A stretch of 23,615 nucleotides of DNA from JAQIBY01 sp051747965 (GTDB taxonomy: Bacteria; Bacteroidota; Bacteroidia; Bacteroidales; ML635J-15), in assembly GCA_051747965.1 (NCBI GenBank), contig JBNJGS010000043.1, positions 1 to 23,615 on the forward strand, in the 5' to 3' direction. Both the position numbers and the translations under genes were made by a program. Position 1 is the stretch's first letter, and every line of letters begins with the position of its first letter. This document shows positions 15,722 through 23,615 of the stretch, piece after piece. The notes beneath the pieces were generated by a model that saw only the letters and a list, made by a program, of their open reading frames with translations, did no database searches and was not told the origin of the DNA.

Positions 15722-16987
15722 TTATTCTCTCATGATTTTAACCAGTTCTATCCTGGTATCTCCGGCGCGGAGTATCTGAAATGTCAGATCTTCCTTATCG
15801 GAATCGGAGATGATTTCTCCCTGTCCGGGGAAGCTGCCGTGCAGGTACAGGATATACCCTGCCAGGGTTTCATACTCATCGGATTCTTTCAGACCGAGCT
15901 CATATTTTTCGTTCAGGTAATCAATTTCAGTCCGGCCGGAAAAGACATAACTTCCGTCAGGCAATTCCTTTTCTGTCAATTCTATGGTATCATATTCATC
16001 CTCGATTTCTCCGAAAATTTCTTCCAGGATATCTTCGATAGAGACAATACCGGATGTCCCGCCAAACTCATCCACCACCACGGCAATTCCCTTGCTTCTG
16101 GAGATGAAAAGTGTCAGCAGGTCCTGGGCAGTCATGGTTTCAGGAACGATGAGTGCCTTTTTTATCATTTCCGGAACGGATTCGGGCAATGTAAACAAAT
16201 CATGAGCACTGACATATCCCACAATCTGGTCAATATTGTCTTTAAAAACAAATATTTTGGAATAACCGCTGCTGATGAATTGGCGGGTCAATTCATCAAT
16301 GTCTGCATTTTCCTCAACAGCGACAATTTCTGTACGGGGCACCATACATTCCCGCACACGGATATCACTAAAATCCAGGGCATTCTGAAACAATCTGAGT
16401 TCATTGTCAATCCCGGATTCCTGCTGACCTGCCTCATCAGAGTCTTTATAATAATCTTTCAGGTCGATTTTACTCAACACCTGTGCACGCTCTGCATCTT
16501 TCATGTTGATCCCGGAGAAGCTACCCAGCCCGGTAGATATCCACAGGCTGATGCGTACAAAGGGATAGAAAAGAATATAAAAGAAAGCCAGGGGAACAGC
16601 AAAAAACCTCAAAGAAGCGTTGCTAAAAGCTCTGAATACAAGTCGCGGAATAATTTCAGCGGATATAATGATGACAATTGCGGCTACCAGTATTCTGACA
16701 AGCAGTCTAATGGCAAAATTCTCCCCTGCGAGCAGGTCAAATGGTGGTTCCAATATACCTGCCACCAGCATACCATAGACAACCAGTGCCAGCATATTGC
16801 CGGCAATCATGGTGCTGATAAACTGAGAGGGGTTTTCAGTAAACCAGGTAAGAATTCTGGAGCTCAGGTTGTGTTGTTTTTTTGTAATTTCAAGCCTTAG
16901 CTTATTGGAAGAGACAAAAGCCATTTCCATCCCTGAAAAGAAAGCTGAAAAAAGGATTGCTATGAGAATCCAGTACAGGTTTTCCAT
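15722..16987 (-). CDS. CNNM/CorC-family membrane protein with CBS domains
   Basis: Inner-membrane protein of the HlyC/CorC (CNNM) family, linked in relatives to magnesium or other cation export. A CNNM (DUF21) membrane domain with about four helices covers 4-190, including FSGMEMAF and SAEIIPRLVFRAF. Two CBS domains follow (about 205-265 and 272-328; MVPRTEIVAV, VVVDEFGGTSGIVSIEDILEE is the family hallmark region), then a CorC_HlyC domain (336-418). The start MENLYW at 16987 is four bases after the preceding gene's stop; the ATG at 17023 would add 12 polar residues and overlap that gene. GldE is a related paralogue but the context here is not gldD. Confidence 0.92.
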   Translation of the reverse strand: MENLYWILIAILFSAFFSGMEMAFVSSNKLRLEITKKQHNLSSRILTWFTENPSQFISTMIAGNMLALVVYGMLVAGILEPPFDLLAGENFAIRLLVRILVAAIVIIISAEIIPRLVFRAFSNASLRFFAVPLAFFYILFYPFVRISLWISTGLGSFSGINMKDAERAQVLSKIDLKDYYKDSDEAGQQESGIDNELRLFQNALDFSDIRVRECMVPRTEIVAVEENADIDELTRQFISSGYSKIFVFKDNIDQIVGYVSAHDLFTLPESVPEMIKKALIVPETMTAQDLLTLFISRSKGIAVVVDEFGGTSGIVSIEDILEEIFGEIEDEYDTIELTEKELPDGSYVFSGRTEIDYLNEKYELGLKESDEYETLAGYILYLHGSFPGQGEIISDSDKEDLTFQILRAGDTRIELVKIMRE

Positions 16988-16991
16988 TCCA

Positions 16992-17213
16992 CTATCGCTT
17001 TCGTTTGTTTTGTCGACGTGCATGGCGTCTTACAAAAAACATCACCACACAGAGTATGGCAAGGACAAAAAAGACCCATGCATACCACTGGGCATATTCT
17101 CCCTGATTCAGTTTTTTGATGCCGGCAAATAATGTAAAAGCAGCCATTGCCAGCCAAAGATACTCAATGACAATCAGGGTGAATTGATTTTTACTGTTCT
17201 TGTTGTTCTTCAT
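16992..17213 (-). CDS. Small two-helix membrane protein, unknown function
   Basis: A 73-residue protein of no family I recognise by name. It has two hydrophobic helices (about 12-32 and 44-61) joined by a short KKLNQGEYAQW loop, a polar N-terminus and a strongly basic tail (RRHARRQNKRKR), so both ends probably face the cytoplasm. Its start overlaps the end of lptC by 23 bases and its stop is four bases before the CorC start, which places it inside one co-transcribed run. The tight packing and clean helix pattern support a real gene. Confidence 0.72.
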   Translation of the reverse strand: MKNNKNSKNQFTLIVIEYLWLAMAAFTLFAGIKKLNQGEYAQWYAWVFFVLAILCVVMFFVRRHARRQNKRKR

Positions 17214-17793
17214 CTTTTATTACAAATGAGCCTTTGGGCTTTTTTATTGTCCAGCTTGTAAAATCCTGATCAGATTCAAAGCCCGTACCGATAAACACCT
17301 CTTCATCGGTTGTAATTCTGACAAATTTATCTGTGTAGATAAGTTCTTTTTTCATATCCCACATGAGGTGTTCGGTGTTTAATTTTTCCTGTTTTACGTA
17401 ATTCTGTGCCTGAACGTTGCGTTTTGCCTCCCATAATTCACTTTCGGCATAATAAATACCATATTCAGCAGTAATCCGGGATTCTACGGTATCATTGTTC
17501 ATAAATCTGACAGTAAAGCCTTCAGGATACTCATCAAAATCACCTTCATCCTCATCTTCAGGACTAAATCGCTGCATTACAGGCGCCTCCATGGTCACTC
17601 TCACTCTTCCGGAATCAGTGAGGACAGTATGCATATGATTGACTTTTATTTCCGGCAGATCGGATTTATGGGTGAGTTGTTTCACCTCGTTGATATCGTT
17701 TTGACAGGCAAGAAACAAAAACATGCTTCCCAGTATAATCACCGGGAAGCAAGATTTTCTTTGTTTGTTTTCTATTTTCAATGAACAGGGCAT
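17191..17793 (-). CDS. lptC: LPS export lipoprotein LptC
   Basis: Periplasmic bridge component that hands lipopolysaccharide from the LptBFG transporter towards LptA. The 200-residue protein has a lipoprotein-like signal with C30 (FLFLAC), unlike the membrane-anchored enterobacterial LptC but usual in Bacteroidota. The mature part shows the LptC/OstA jelly-roll pattern: SGRVRVTMEAPVMQRF, YPEGFTVRF, ESRITAEYGIYYAESELWEAKRNV, and LIYTDKFVRITT. It starts two bases after the TPR gene's stop. The other lpt genes are not in the window. Confidence 0.88.
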   Translation of the reverse strand: MPCSLKIENKQRKSCFPVIILGSMFLFLACQNDINEVKQLTHKSDLPEIKVNHMHTVLTDSGRVRVTMEAPVMQRFSPEDEDEGDFDEYPEGFTVRFMNNDTVESRITAEYGIYYAESELWEAKRNVQAQNYVKQEKLNTEHLMWDMKKELIYTDKFVRITTDEEVFIGTGFESDQDFTSWTIKKPKGSFVIKDEEQQEQ

Positions 17794-17795
17794 TA

Positions 17796-19100
17796 CTATT
17801 CGTTAAACCTGGCAGTTGTGGTTTCTCCGATCCAGCAATTGATGGTGTATTTTTGCCCTTCAGTTACTTCATAAAAGAAAGCATCTTTTTTGGTTGGGTA
17901 GTAAGCTCTGTATTTAGAGATCATCGGATCTATTTCTTCGCTCATTTCAGGTGAAACCTGTTTGGCTTTTTGCAGCTTATCCACTACAGCCCAATAAACG
18001 GTGAGATGTTCAAATTCATTTTCTCCACAGTCACTGGCCTCAGATGCATAAATCTGTGCAATCAGCTTATATGCTTTTCCATAATCGGGATCTGCCTTTG
18101 TTGCTTTACGAGCATAGGAATAGGCAGTTCTGTACTGATCCATCTGATTGAAATACAAGAGACCAAGCTCAAAATACAGGTCAGCCTTTTTCTCTTCATC
18201 TTCCTGCATTTCCAGTGCTTCCATGTAATATTCTTCCGCTTTTTCGGATTGGTTGTTTTTGAAAAAGTATTGTGCCAGAACATGTGCTGAGTGAGCAGTT
18301 TTATTCAGAGAATACATTTTTTCAGAAACTTCGGCATAGAGAGCTGATTCAAAACACGCTTCTTCTTCCATCATTTTCTGAATGGTCATCAGCATATCCT
18401 CATTGTCTTTATTTTCCTCATAGATGGGTCTGAATACTTCTTCAAGTTTTTCACAGTCCAGCACGCCACTGTTGATCATCATTCTGTCAACCTGGTCTTT
18501 CACTTTTTTCGCTCTGTCCTCCCCTTCACTAATCTGGTAGTCAAGTATTTCGGAGATTTTAGCATATATCTGAATAACTTCTGTCGGCTCCACCAGATCA
18601 TTGCTTACCAGGATGGTGGCAAGCTGCATGTATCTGCCCAGCACATTTCCACTGGTTTCATTTCCGGTAAGCTCCACGGCCTTATCAAACAGGCTGAATG
18701 CTTTCATGGCTTTTGACGGCCTGTGTGACATGATTTTAATGGCTTTGCGGCCAATGTTTTTTCCTTCACTACCAAAGTACTCAGTTCTCTGATCGTACAC
18801 CATCAATAAGGTGTCGATATAAGCTTCCTTGGTTTCTCCTTCAGCATCTTTAATCATTGCCTCAAGGATGTTCGGGCCCTGTATATAAAGATTTTTTGTT
18901 GATGCAGGGCAATTGTGAAAGCACCAGCTCCAAGCCGGATATGCATCCTTATAGCTTCCCTGTTTGTAATACTGGTCATAGGTTGACAATTCTGCCCGGC
19001 ATTTTTGAGGGTTTTCTCCGTATTTCTCATCCTCCTGAGCAATTGCTGCCGATCCCGTCAGGAACAATACCATCCATACTATCAATGCTTTTGTTTTCAT
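17796..19100 (-). CDS. Exported TPR-repeat protein, unknown function
   Basis: Periplasmic or outer-membrane-associated protein of 434 residues. A signal peptide ends near AIA|Q (residue 21). Helical repeats of TPR type are clearest at about 260-360 (SAHVLAQYFFKNNQSEKAEEYY, LYFELGLLYFNQMDQYRTAYSYARKA). A few cysteines (C34, C60, C64 area) follow the signal peptide and could form disulfides. It lies two bases from both neighbours' boundaries, between the FadL-like barrel gene and lptC, so a role in outer-membrane assembly or LPS transport is a reasonable guess but only inference. Confidence 0.85.
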   Translation of the reverse strand: MKTKALIVWMVLFLTGSAAIAQEDEKYGENPQKCRAELSTYDQYYKQGSYKDAYPAWSWCFHNCPASTKNLYIQGPNILEAMIKDAEGETKEAYIDTLLMVYDQRTEYFGSEGKNIGRKAIKIMSHRPSKAMKAFSLFDKAVELTGNETSGNVLGRYMQLATILVSNDLVEPTEVIQIYAKISEILDYQISEGEDRAKKVKDQVDRMMINSGVLDCEKLEEVFRPIYEENKDNEDMLMTIQKMMEEEACFESALYAEVSEKMYSLNKTAHSAHVLAQYFFKNNQSEKAEEYYMEALEMQEDEEKKADLYFELGLLYFNQMDQYRTAYSYARKATKADPDYGKAYKLIAQIYASEASDCGENEFEHLTVYWAVVDKLQKAKQVSPEMSEEIDPMISKYRAYYPTKKDAFFYEVTEGQKYTINCWIGETTTARFNE

Positions 19101-19102
19101 TT

Positions 19103-20398
19103 TTATTCAAATTTTCGTTTTATAAACCATATATCTGCTAAACTAAAATTCATTCCAACCAATACGTACTGTTCTTTGACCAGGTTATTCTTCAGGCTTC
19201 CGCGCTGTCCCAGTTCCAAAGAAAGATTAAAAGTTGTATTAGAACGTTTCATTGGTAATCCCAGTCCAAAACTTATGCCAAAGTCGTTCACCCTGGTATT
19301 TCCCTGATCAAACTGCAGGTAAGAATCATGATAATAGGCTCCAAGCCTGTATCTTATTTTGCCGGCATAACTCAGGCTTGCACTGCTTTTCCCATCGGGG
19401 ATATATTCTGCTCCCATACTTACACGCTGGCTGGCCCCGAGAGAGTCAACTTCTCCGAAGATTTCGTTGTCAGTCCAGTCCTGAAATTTGTAATCTGCGG
19501 CCAGGGTTAACACATCTTTATAAGTATATGCCAAACCGGCCCCAATGCCGGATGGCAGACTTATTTTGCCTTTTTCTTTACTTTCATATGCAATTGTGTC
19601 AACCACAACATCAGTTGCCGAGCTGAGTGAATTGCTCACAATATAATCACGTTTTGCATTCAGGGTATTATTCACATCCCATGTAATACCGAGGGTAAGA
19701 GCCTGTTCTTCAGAAAAGTTATGTGTATATTGGGCTCCCAGTGAGAAATAATAATCATTGATATACATTGTATTTTCTTCACGGATATCTACCATGCCAT
19801 CTATCTCGCCATCAAATTCCACAGTATTTATCTGGCTGATACTTCCGAACAGGTAATTAAAATTCACACCCAGGGATAGATTATCCAGGAGGCTGAAGCT
19901 GCTACCCAGGAAAGCCTGATTGACCCCACCGGAACCCGCATAGTAATGTTTTCGGGGATAGCCGAGGCTACTTTCAGAAGTCACGAGGTCATAGCCTACA
20001 TCAGAATAGGGCATCACACCCATAGCAGCCCCCCAATAGCTTGTAACCGGAAAGCCGAAACTCAGGTAATCCAGATTCATATCATAGAGACTGGCAGTTT
20101 CACCGGTAGTACCGGAGCTCATGTATTTAAATGATCCTCCGACCCCCACTTCCATAATAAACCTCAGGGAATCGATGCTGGTATACGATGCAGGGTTGGC
20201 CACATAGAGTTTGTTTCCGCCACGCATTGCCAGGCTGGTATTTCCCATCGCCCGGCTGTCTCCAAAGTTTTTGTTTTGCAAATCGCCTAGTCCATACCTT
20301 GTATAAGGTGAACCGGTTTTGTTCTGTGCCTGTACGTTCAGAGCACATAAGCTTACAATAATAATTCCCAGGCTCAGATACTTAATTTTTTTCAACAT
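19103..20398 (-). CDS. FadL/OMPP1-like outer-membrane beta-barrel protein
   Basis: Outer-membrane protein of 431 residues. The signal peptide ends near VQA|Q (about 24). The mature start SPYTRYGLGDLQNKNFGDSRAMGNTSLAMR with VANPASYTSIDSL is the typical opening of FadL/PorV-like barrels (an Asn-Pro-Ala element), and the rest alternates aromatic and glycine residues as barrel strands, e.g. FSLGAQYTHNF and LSLGVNFNYLFG. The last strand ends DIWFIKRKFE. Its start overlaps the end of coaX by 17 bases and its stop is two bases before the TPR gene. Ligand and role are unknown; FadL-type barrels often pass hydrophobic molecules. Confidence 0.85.
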   Translation of the reverse strand: MLKKIKYLSLGIIIVSLCALNVQAQNKTGSPYTRYGLGDLQNKNFGDSRAMGNTSLAMRGGNKLYVANPASYTSIDSLRFIMEVGVGGSFKYMSSGTTGETASLYDMNLDYLSFGFPVTSYWGAAMGVMPYSDVGYDLVTSESSLGYPRKHYYAGSGGVNQAFLGSSFSLLDNLSLGVNFNYLFGSISQINTVEFDGEIDGMVDIREENTMYINDYYFSLGAQYTHNFSEEQALTLGITWDVNNTLNAKRDYIVSNSLSSATDVVVDTIAYESKEKGKISLPSGIGAGLAYTYKDVLTLAADYKFQDWTDNEIFGEVDSLGASQRVSMGAEYIPDGKSSASLSYAGKIRYRLGAYYHDSYLQFDQGNTRVNDFGISFGLGLPMKRSNTTFNLSLELGQRGSLKNNLVKEQYVLVGMNFSLADIWFIKRKFE

Positions 20399-21116
20399 AG
20401 TTTGTCAATATTCTGTATAAACCAATCAATACCAGATTTGGCTCCACAAAGATGCTATTTTTTAAATTTTCAGCCAAAAAGTCTGCATCACCTCCTGTAA
20501 GTATTGTTATCAGCCTTTTGTCTTGACTCTTCAGTTTCTTTATGTACGCCTCAACCTCACTGAGAAAACCGAATTGCACCCCATAACGGATAGACTCTTC
20601 GGTAGATTGTCCCAGCATTTTATTCATATTTCCTGATGTAAGCAACGGTAATTTGCCCGTATAATTGTGCAGTGCAGCAAATCTCATTTGCAATCCAGGT
20701 GAAATATTTCCCAAACCCATGATAGCATCTGCTGACAGAAAATCAAAAGTAAGCGCTGTACCTGCATCTACAATCAGCAGGGGTTTTTCCGGAAACAACA
20801 CAGCAGCCCCTGCACAGGCTGCCTTACGGTCTGCGCCGAGGCTTTCCGGTGTTTTGTGATCCAGTTTCAGGGGGATGGGGATTTTTTCATCAAAACAGAT
20901 CAAATCAGGGCACATTTTTCTTACCCGGGTCAAAAATCTGACGCTTTCTTTTGCTGTAGATGACAAAATTCCGTATCTGAATCTGCGATTCTGCAAATCT
21001 GCAGGCAGATTATTAAAATCTGCATCGGCAAAAAAAACATTCTGCAAATTGCCGTCCTCAAACACAGCTATTTTGGCTCTCGTATTGCCTCTGTCGATAA
21101 CAATATCATAGTTCAT
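20382..21116 (-). CDS. coaX: Type III pantothenate kinase
   Basis: Phosphorylates pantothenate, the first step of coenzyme A synthesis. The ASKHA-fold marks are visible: DRGNT (8-12, phosphate loop), ESLGADR (91-97), the catalytic aspartate D117 in IVDAGTALTFDF, GLGNISPGLQMR (about 134-145) and LTGGDADFL (about 207-214). The 244 residues are normal. It is the first gene of the minus-strand run to the CorC gene and diverges from ppiD across a 127-base gap. Confidence 0.96.
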   Translation of the reverse strand: MNYDIVIDRGNTRAKIAVFEDGNLQNVFFADADFNNLPADLQNRRFRYGILSSTAKESVRFLTRVRKMCPDLICFDEKIPIPLKLDHKTPESLGADRKAACAGAAVLFPEKPLLIVDAGTALTFDFLSADAIMGLGNISPGLQMRFAALHNYTGKLPLLTSGNMNKMLGQSTEESIRYGVQFGFLSEVEAYIKKLKSQDKRLITILTGGDADFLAENLKNSIFVEPNLVLIGLYRILTNYVEKN

Positions 21117-21243
21117 AAGCTAAAATTTCAGCATTTGAAGTTAGTAAAAAGCTTTTTAATAAGAAACCTGTCCTTTAAATCTTATAAAATTATTATATTC
21201 GTGCCCTAATTTAGGATTTACTAACAATCAAACAAAAAGAATA

Positions 21244-23337
21244 ATGGCAGTTTTACAGAAGATTAGAAACAGAGCAGGCGTATTGATTATCATTTTCGTT
21301 GGTGTCGCCCTGTTTTTATTTATTGTAGATCCTTCAACATTTGAAGGTTTGTTCAACAAGCAGGAAACGGATATTGCTGAGGTGGACGGAAAAGACATCT
21401 CCTATGTTGAATATCAAAACAGGATAGAAGAAGTTACGGCCTTTGTGAAAGAAGCGCAGCAAACCAGCAGCCTGGATGAGGAAACTATGAATGAAATTCG
21501 CGGCAGTGTCTGGGAAGAGTTACTGAATGAGTATCTGCTGGAGGATGCCCTGGATGAACTGGGTATTGCCGTAAGCGAAGATGAAATGGAGAATATGCTG
21601 TACGGTTCAGACATTCACCCCATCATCCGGCAGAATTTTGCTGATCCACAGACAGGACAAATTGATACTGCCTATGTTCAGCAATTTTTTGGGCAGGCAG
21701 GTCAGGACCAGCGTTTCAGAGTAATTGCTGATTACTTCAAGAAAAGCATACGACAGGATAGAATCAACACCAAGTACCAGAATCTTATACGCAACGGATT
21801 TTATGTTCCCTCACCTCTGGCCAAAAAGGAATATCAGAATGCCAATAAAAAAGTTGCCTTTGCTTATGCAGCAAAAATGTACAAATCCATACCCGATGAG
21901 GATGTTGATCTGACGGAAGATGATTTGAAATCATATTATCGTAACCACGAGTACATGTTTCAGAATGAAGAAACCACCCGTGAAATTGAATATGTGAGTT
22001 TTGAGGTTACTCCGAGCAGCGAAGACAGCGCAAAACTTGTAAAAGAATTGGAAGATTTACGTAAACGTTTCACCAATACCGATGATAACCGCGGTTTTGT
22101 ACAGTTGCATTCTGATAATCTGGTTCGCAAACAATATTTTGCTCCCAGTGAAATTCCGGGTAAGTATGGCGAAGATATCTTTGAGAAGGATCCTGGTTTT
22201 ATTTCAGACATCATCAAAACAGACAGCACCTACATGATTTTCAAATACACAGGCAGCGAAACCGTACCTGACTCCGTGAATGCCAGTCATATTCTGATTC
22301 GTCCCGATTCCACCACCACCCTGGAAGAAGCGCATGGAATCATTGACAGTCTGCATGCAGAGATTAAAGAAGGTGCTTCTTTTGCAGCCCTTGCTCAGCA
22401 ATTCAGTCAGGATGGTTCAGCCAGCAGCGGAGGAGATCTGGGATGGTTTGGTCCCGGACAAATGGTAAAACCATTCAATGATGCCTGTTTTTATGGTGAA
22501 GAAGGTGATATTTCCCAGGTAGAAACACAATTTGGTGTACACCTGATCAGAATAGACGAACAGACGTCAAAGAAAAAGCAGGCAAAACTTGCCATTGTGA
22601 ACAAGGACATTGATTACAGCACCGATACATATCAGAGAGTTTACGCAGATGCCAGCCGTTTTGCAGACAAAAACAATACGGCCAGTGCTTTTGATGAGGC
22701 AGTTGTTGAAGACCGTCTGGTAAAGAAAATTGCAAGCAATCTGAAAAAAGCAGACCGCAGGATCAGCGGACTGGAATATTCCAGAGACATCATACGTTGG
22801 GCATATAATGCTGAGGAAGGTGAAGTTTCCGAGGTTTTTGAATCAGGCGATCGTTTTGTCGTTGCCAAGTTAAATGAAGTACGGGAAGAAGGCCTGGCTG
22901 ATTTTGAGCATGTAAAAGACCAGATTGAAACAAGCGTAATGAATAAGAAGAAAGCTGAAATGCTGATTTCAGAGATGGAGGATGCCATGGAAAGCAATGA
23001 TGATCTGGCTCTAATCGCAGACAATCTGGGTGTCAGTATTGACTCAGCAAGAAACATCAGTTTTAATTCATTTTCTGTGCCCCGCCTGGGTATTGAGCCC
23101 AAGCTGATTGCCAGAGCAACCAATTTGGAACAAGGCCTGATTGACGGCCCCATAGAAGGCAACAATGGTGTATATCTGTATAAAGTTACAAATATTGAGG
23201 AAGCCCCGGACCGGGAAAACTTCAGTGAAACCAAAACCAGTGTAAAATCCAGACTGAGCTCACGTGTTACCAATGAGCTGATTGAAGCATTGAAAGAAGC
23301 CAAGGAAATTGAAGACAACCGCTCAGACTTTTTCTAA
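21244..23337 (+). CDS. ppiD: PpiD/SurA-type peptidyl-prolyl isomerase
   Basis: Membrane-anchored periplasmic chaperone that helps exported proteins fold as they leave the Sec channel. One membrane helix (about 12-28, VLIIIFVGVALFLFIV) anchors a SurA_N-like helical domain (about 36-190). The parvulin domain covers about 340-440 (NASHILIRPDS, FAALAQQFSQDGSASSGGDLG, FGVHLIRI); a C-terminal helical part completes 697 residues, the normal Bacteroidota length. The leader holds two near matches to the -7 box, TATATTCG at 21194 and TAATTTAG at 21207, so the promoter is unresolved. A strong terminator follows the stop by 24 bases. Confidence 0.92.
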   Translation: MAVLQKIRNRAGVLIIIFVGVALFLFIVDPSTFEGLFNKQETDIAEVDGKDISYVEYQNRIEEVTAFVKEAQQTSSLDEETMNEIRGSVWEELLNEYLLEDALDELGIAVSEDEMENMLYGSDIHPIIRQNFADPQTGQIDTAYVQQFFGQAGQDQRFRVIADYFKKSIRQDRINTKYQNLIRNGFYVPSPLAKKEYQNANKKVAFAYAAKMYKSIPDEDVDLTEDDLKSYYRNHEYMFQNEETTREIEYVSFEVTPSSEDSAKLVKELEDLRKRFTNTDDNRGFVQLHSDNLVRKQYFAPSEIPGKYGEDIFEKDPGFISDIIKTDSTYMIFKYTGSETVPDSVNASHILIRPDSTTTLEEAHGIIDSLHAEIKEGASFAALAQQFSQDGSASSGGDLGWFGPGQMVKPFNDACFYGEEGDISQVETQFGVHLIRIDEQTSKKKQAKLAIVNKDIDYSTDTYQRVYADASRFADKNNTASAFDEAVVEDRLVKKIASNLKKADRRISGLEYSRDIIRWAYNAEEGEVSEVFESGDRFVVAKLNEVREEGLADFEHVKDQIETSVMNKKKAEMLISEMEDAMESNDDLALIADNLGVSIDSARNISFNSFSVPRLGIEPKLIARATNLEQGLIDGPIEGNNGVYLYKVTNIEEAPDRENFSETKTSVKSRLSSRVTNELIEALKEAKEIEDNRSDFF

Positions 23338-23360
23338 GCACGAGCGATAAAGGATATGAA

Positions 23361-23389
23361 AAGCGCTTCCGGACGGAGGCGCTTTTTTT
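23361..23389 (+). terminator. Intrinsic terminator of ppiD
   Basis: AAGCGCTTCCG (23361-23371) pairs with CGGAGGCGCTT (23374-23384), 11 pairs with one G-T, and is followed by a run of T's to 23389. It starts 24 bases after the ppiD stop. Confidence 0.9.
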
Positions 23390-23418
23390 GTGACATATTA
23401 TGCATGTACAGTTCCACC

Positions 23419-23615
23419 CGGAACCTGAAGCCATACCATTTCATTGGCACCATGCCCATGATTAAGACAATGCTCATTTCAGCCAGGTAGGGGTTTTTCA
23501 CCTGTGGTAAGCTAAACAAACTTAATCCGCAAAAATGGCGGGAATACGTTCTCGAAAACATCGCAGACTACCCTGCAAACAGAGTCCATGAACTCCTGCC
23601 TAACAAGATCGATCC
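23419..23615 (+). pseudogene. Decayed C-terminal remnant of an IS66-family transposase
   Basis: One plus-strand frame reads KLNKLNPQKWREYVLEN from 23509, then IADYPANRVHELLPNKID up to the right edge, which matches the C-terminal domain of IS66 TnpC proteins (typically CKLNxxNPxxWLxxVLxxI..PxNxxxELLP). In the same frame upstream, KPYHFIGT (23428-23451) resembles the conserved KNYLFAGS element, but a TAG at 23488 interrupts it and no start or catalytic core exists: the ppiD terminator lies directly before. Only the last 60 or so codons survive. The downstream end is outside the window. The call is firm from about 23500, looser before. Confidence 0.65.

Noticed and set aside
15839..16900. Open frame of 353 codons on the plus strand opposite the CorC gene
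   Set aside because: It is the antisense shadow of a clearly recognised CNNM/CorC gene and has no protein-like pattern.
15702..17130. The 14-base string GATGCCGGCAAATA present near 15703 and near 17117
   Set aside because: About one such pair is expected by chance in a window this size, and the second copy is coding sequence.
23334..23561. Minus-strand frame of 75 codons at the right end
   Set aside because: It runs through the ppiD terminator and opposite the IS66-like remnant; no recognisable domain.

Overview
The window reads as an ordinary chromosomal stretch from a Bacteroidota bacterium, probably Bacteroidales or a relative. The evidence is the set of families (a PorE-like TPR/PD40/OmpA protein, an OMP_b-brl_3 barrel with a CarboxypepD_reg domain, a lipoprotein LptC, a PpiD-type isomerase), the frequent Gln just after signal-peptide cleavage sites, and perfect TAnnTTTG (Bacteroidota -7) boxes just upstream of three genes. 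No rRNA, tRNA, CRISPR array, phage or intact mobile element was seen. No gap between genes exceeds 300 bases.

Layout. (1) 1-3134: a secreted 5'-nucleotidase/UshA-type phosphoesterase, whose start lies off the left edge, meets hisS tail to tail with no bases between the stop codons. (2) 3135-6030: a long PorE-like envelope protein (minus strand) with its own strong terminator. (3) 6031-9187: dxs (minus) and an OmpA-type coiled-coil lipoprotein (plus) diverge from a shared promoter region. (4) 9197-11133: radical SAM/SPASM protein, folK and tadA form an overlapping plus-strand operon directly behind the lipoprotein gene. A textbook intrinsic terminator is written inside the first codons of the radical SAM gene. 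(5) 11191-15685: response regulator, histidine kinase and an outer-membrane beta-barrel protein form a regulatory module; tandem ATTTC-type repeats sit between kinase and barrel gene. (6) 15722-21116: a tight minus-strand operon coaX, FadL-like outer-membrane protein, TPR protein, lptC, small two-helix membrane protein, CNNM/CorC protein. (7) 21244-23615: divergent ppiD with a strong terminator, followed by a decayed C-terminal remnant of an IS66-type transposase running off the right edge.

Much of the region serves the envelope: PorE-like protein and lipoprotein tie outer membrane to peptidoglycan, LptC moves lipopolysaccharide, PpiD helps fold exported proteins, and the barrel proteins sit in the outer membrane. 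Housekeeping genes (hisS, dxs, folK, tadA, coaX) are interspersed. I do not see a clearly new defence or biosynthetic system. The best leads are the terminator inside the radical SAM coding region, the repeats likely read by the response regulator, the extended PorE-like architecture, and the two uncharacterised envelope genes between coaX and lptC.
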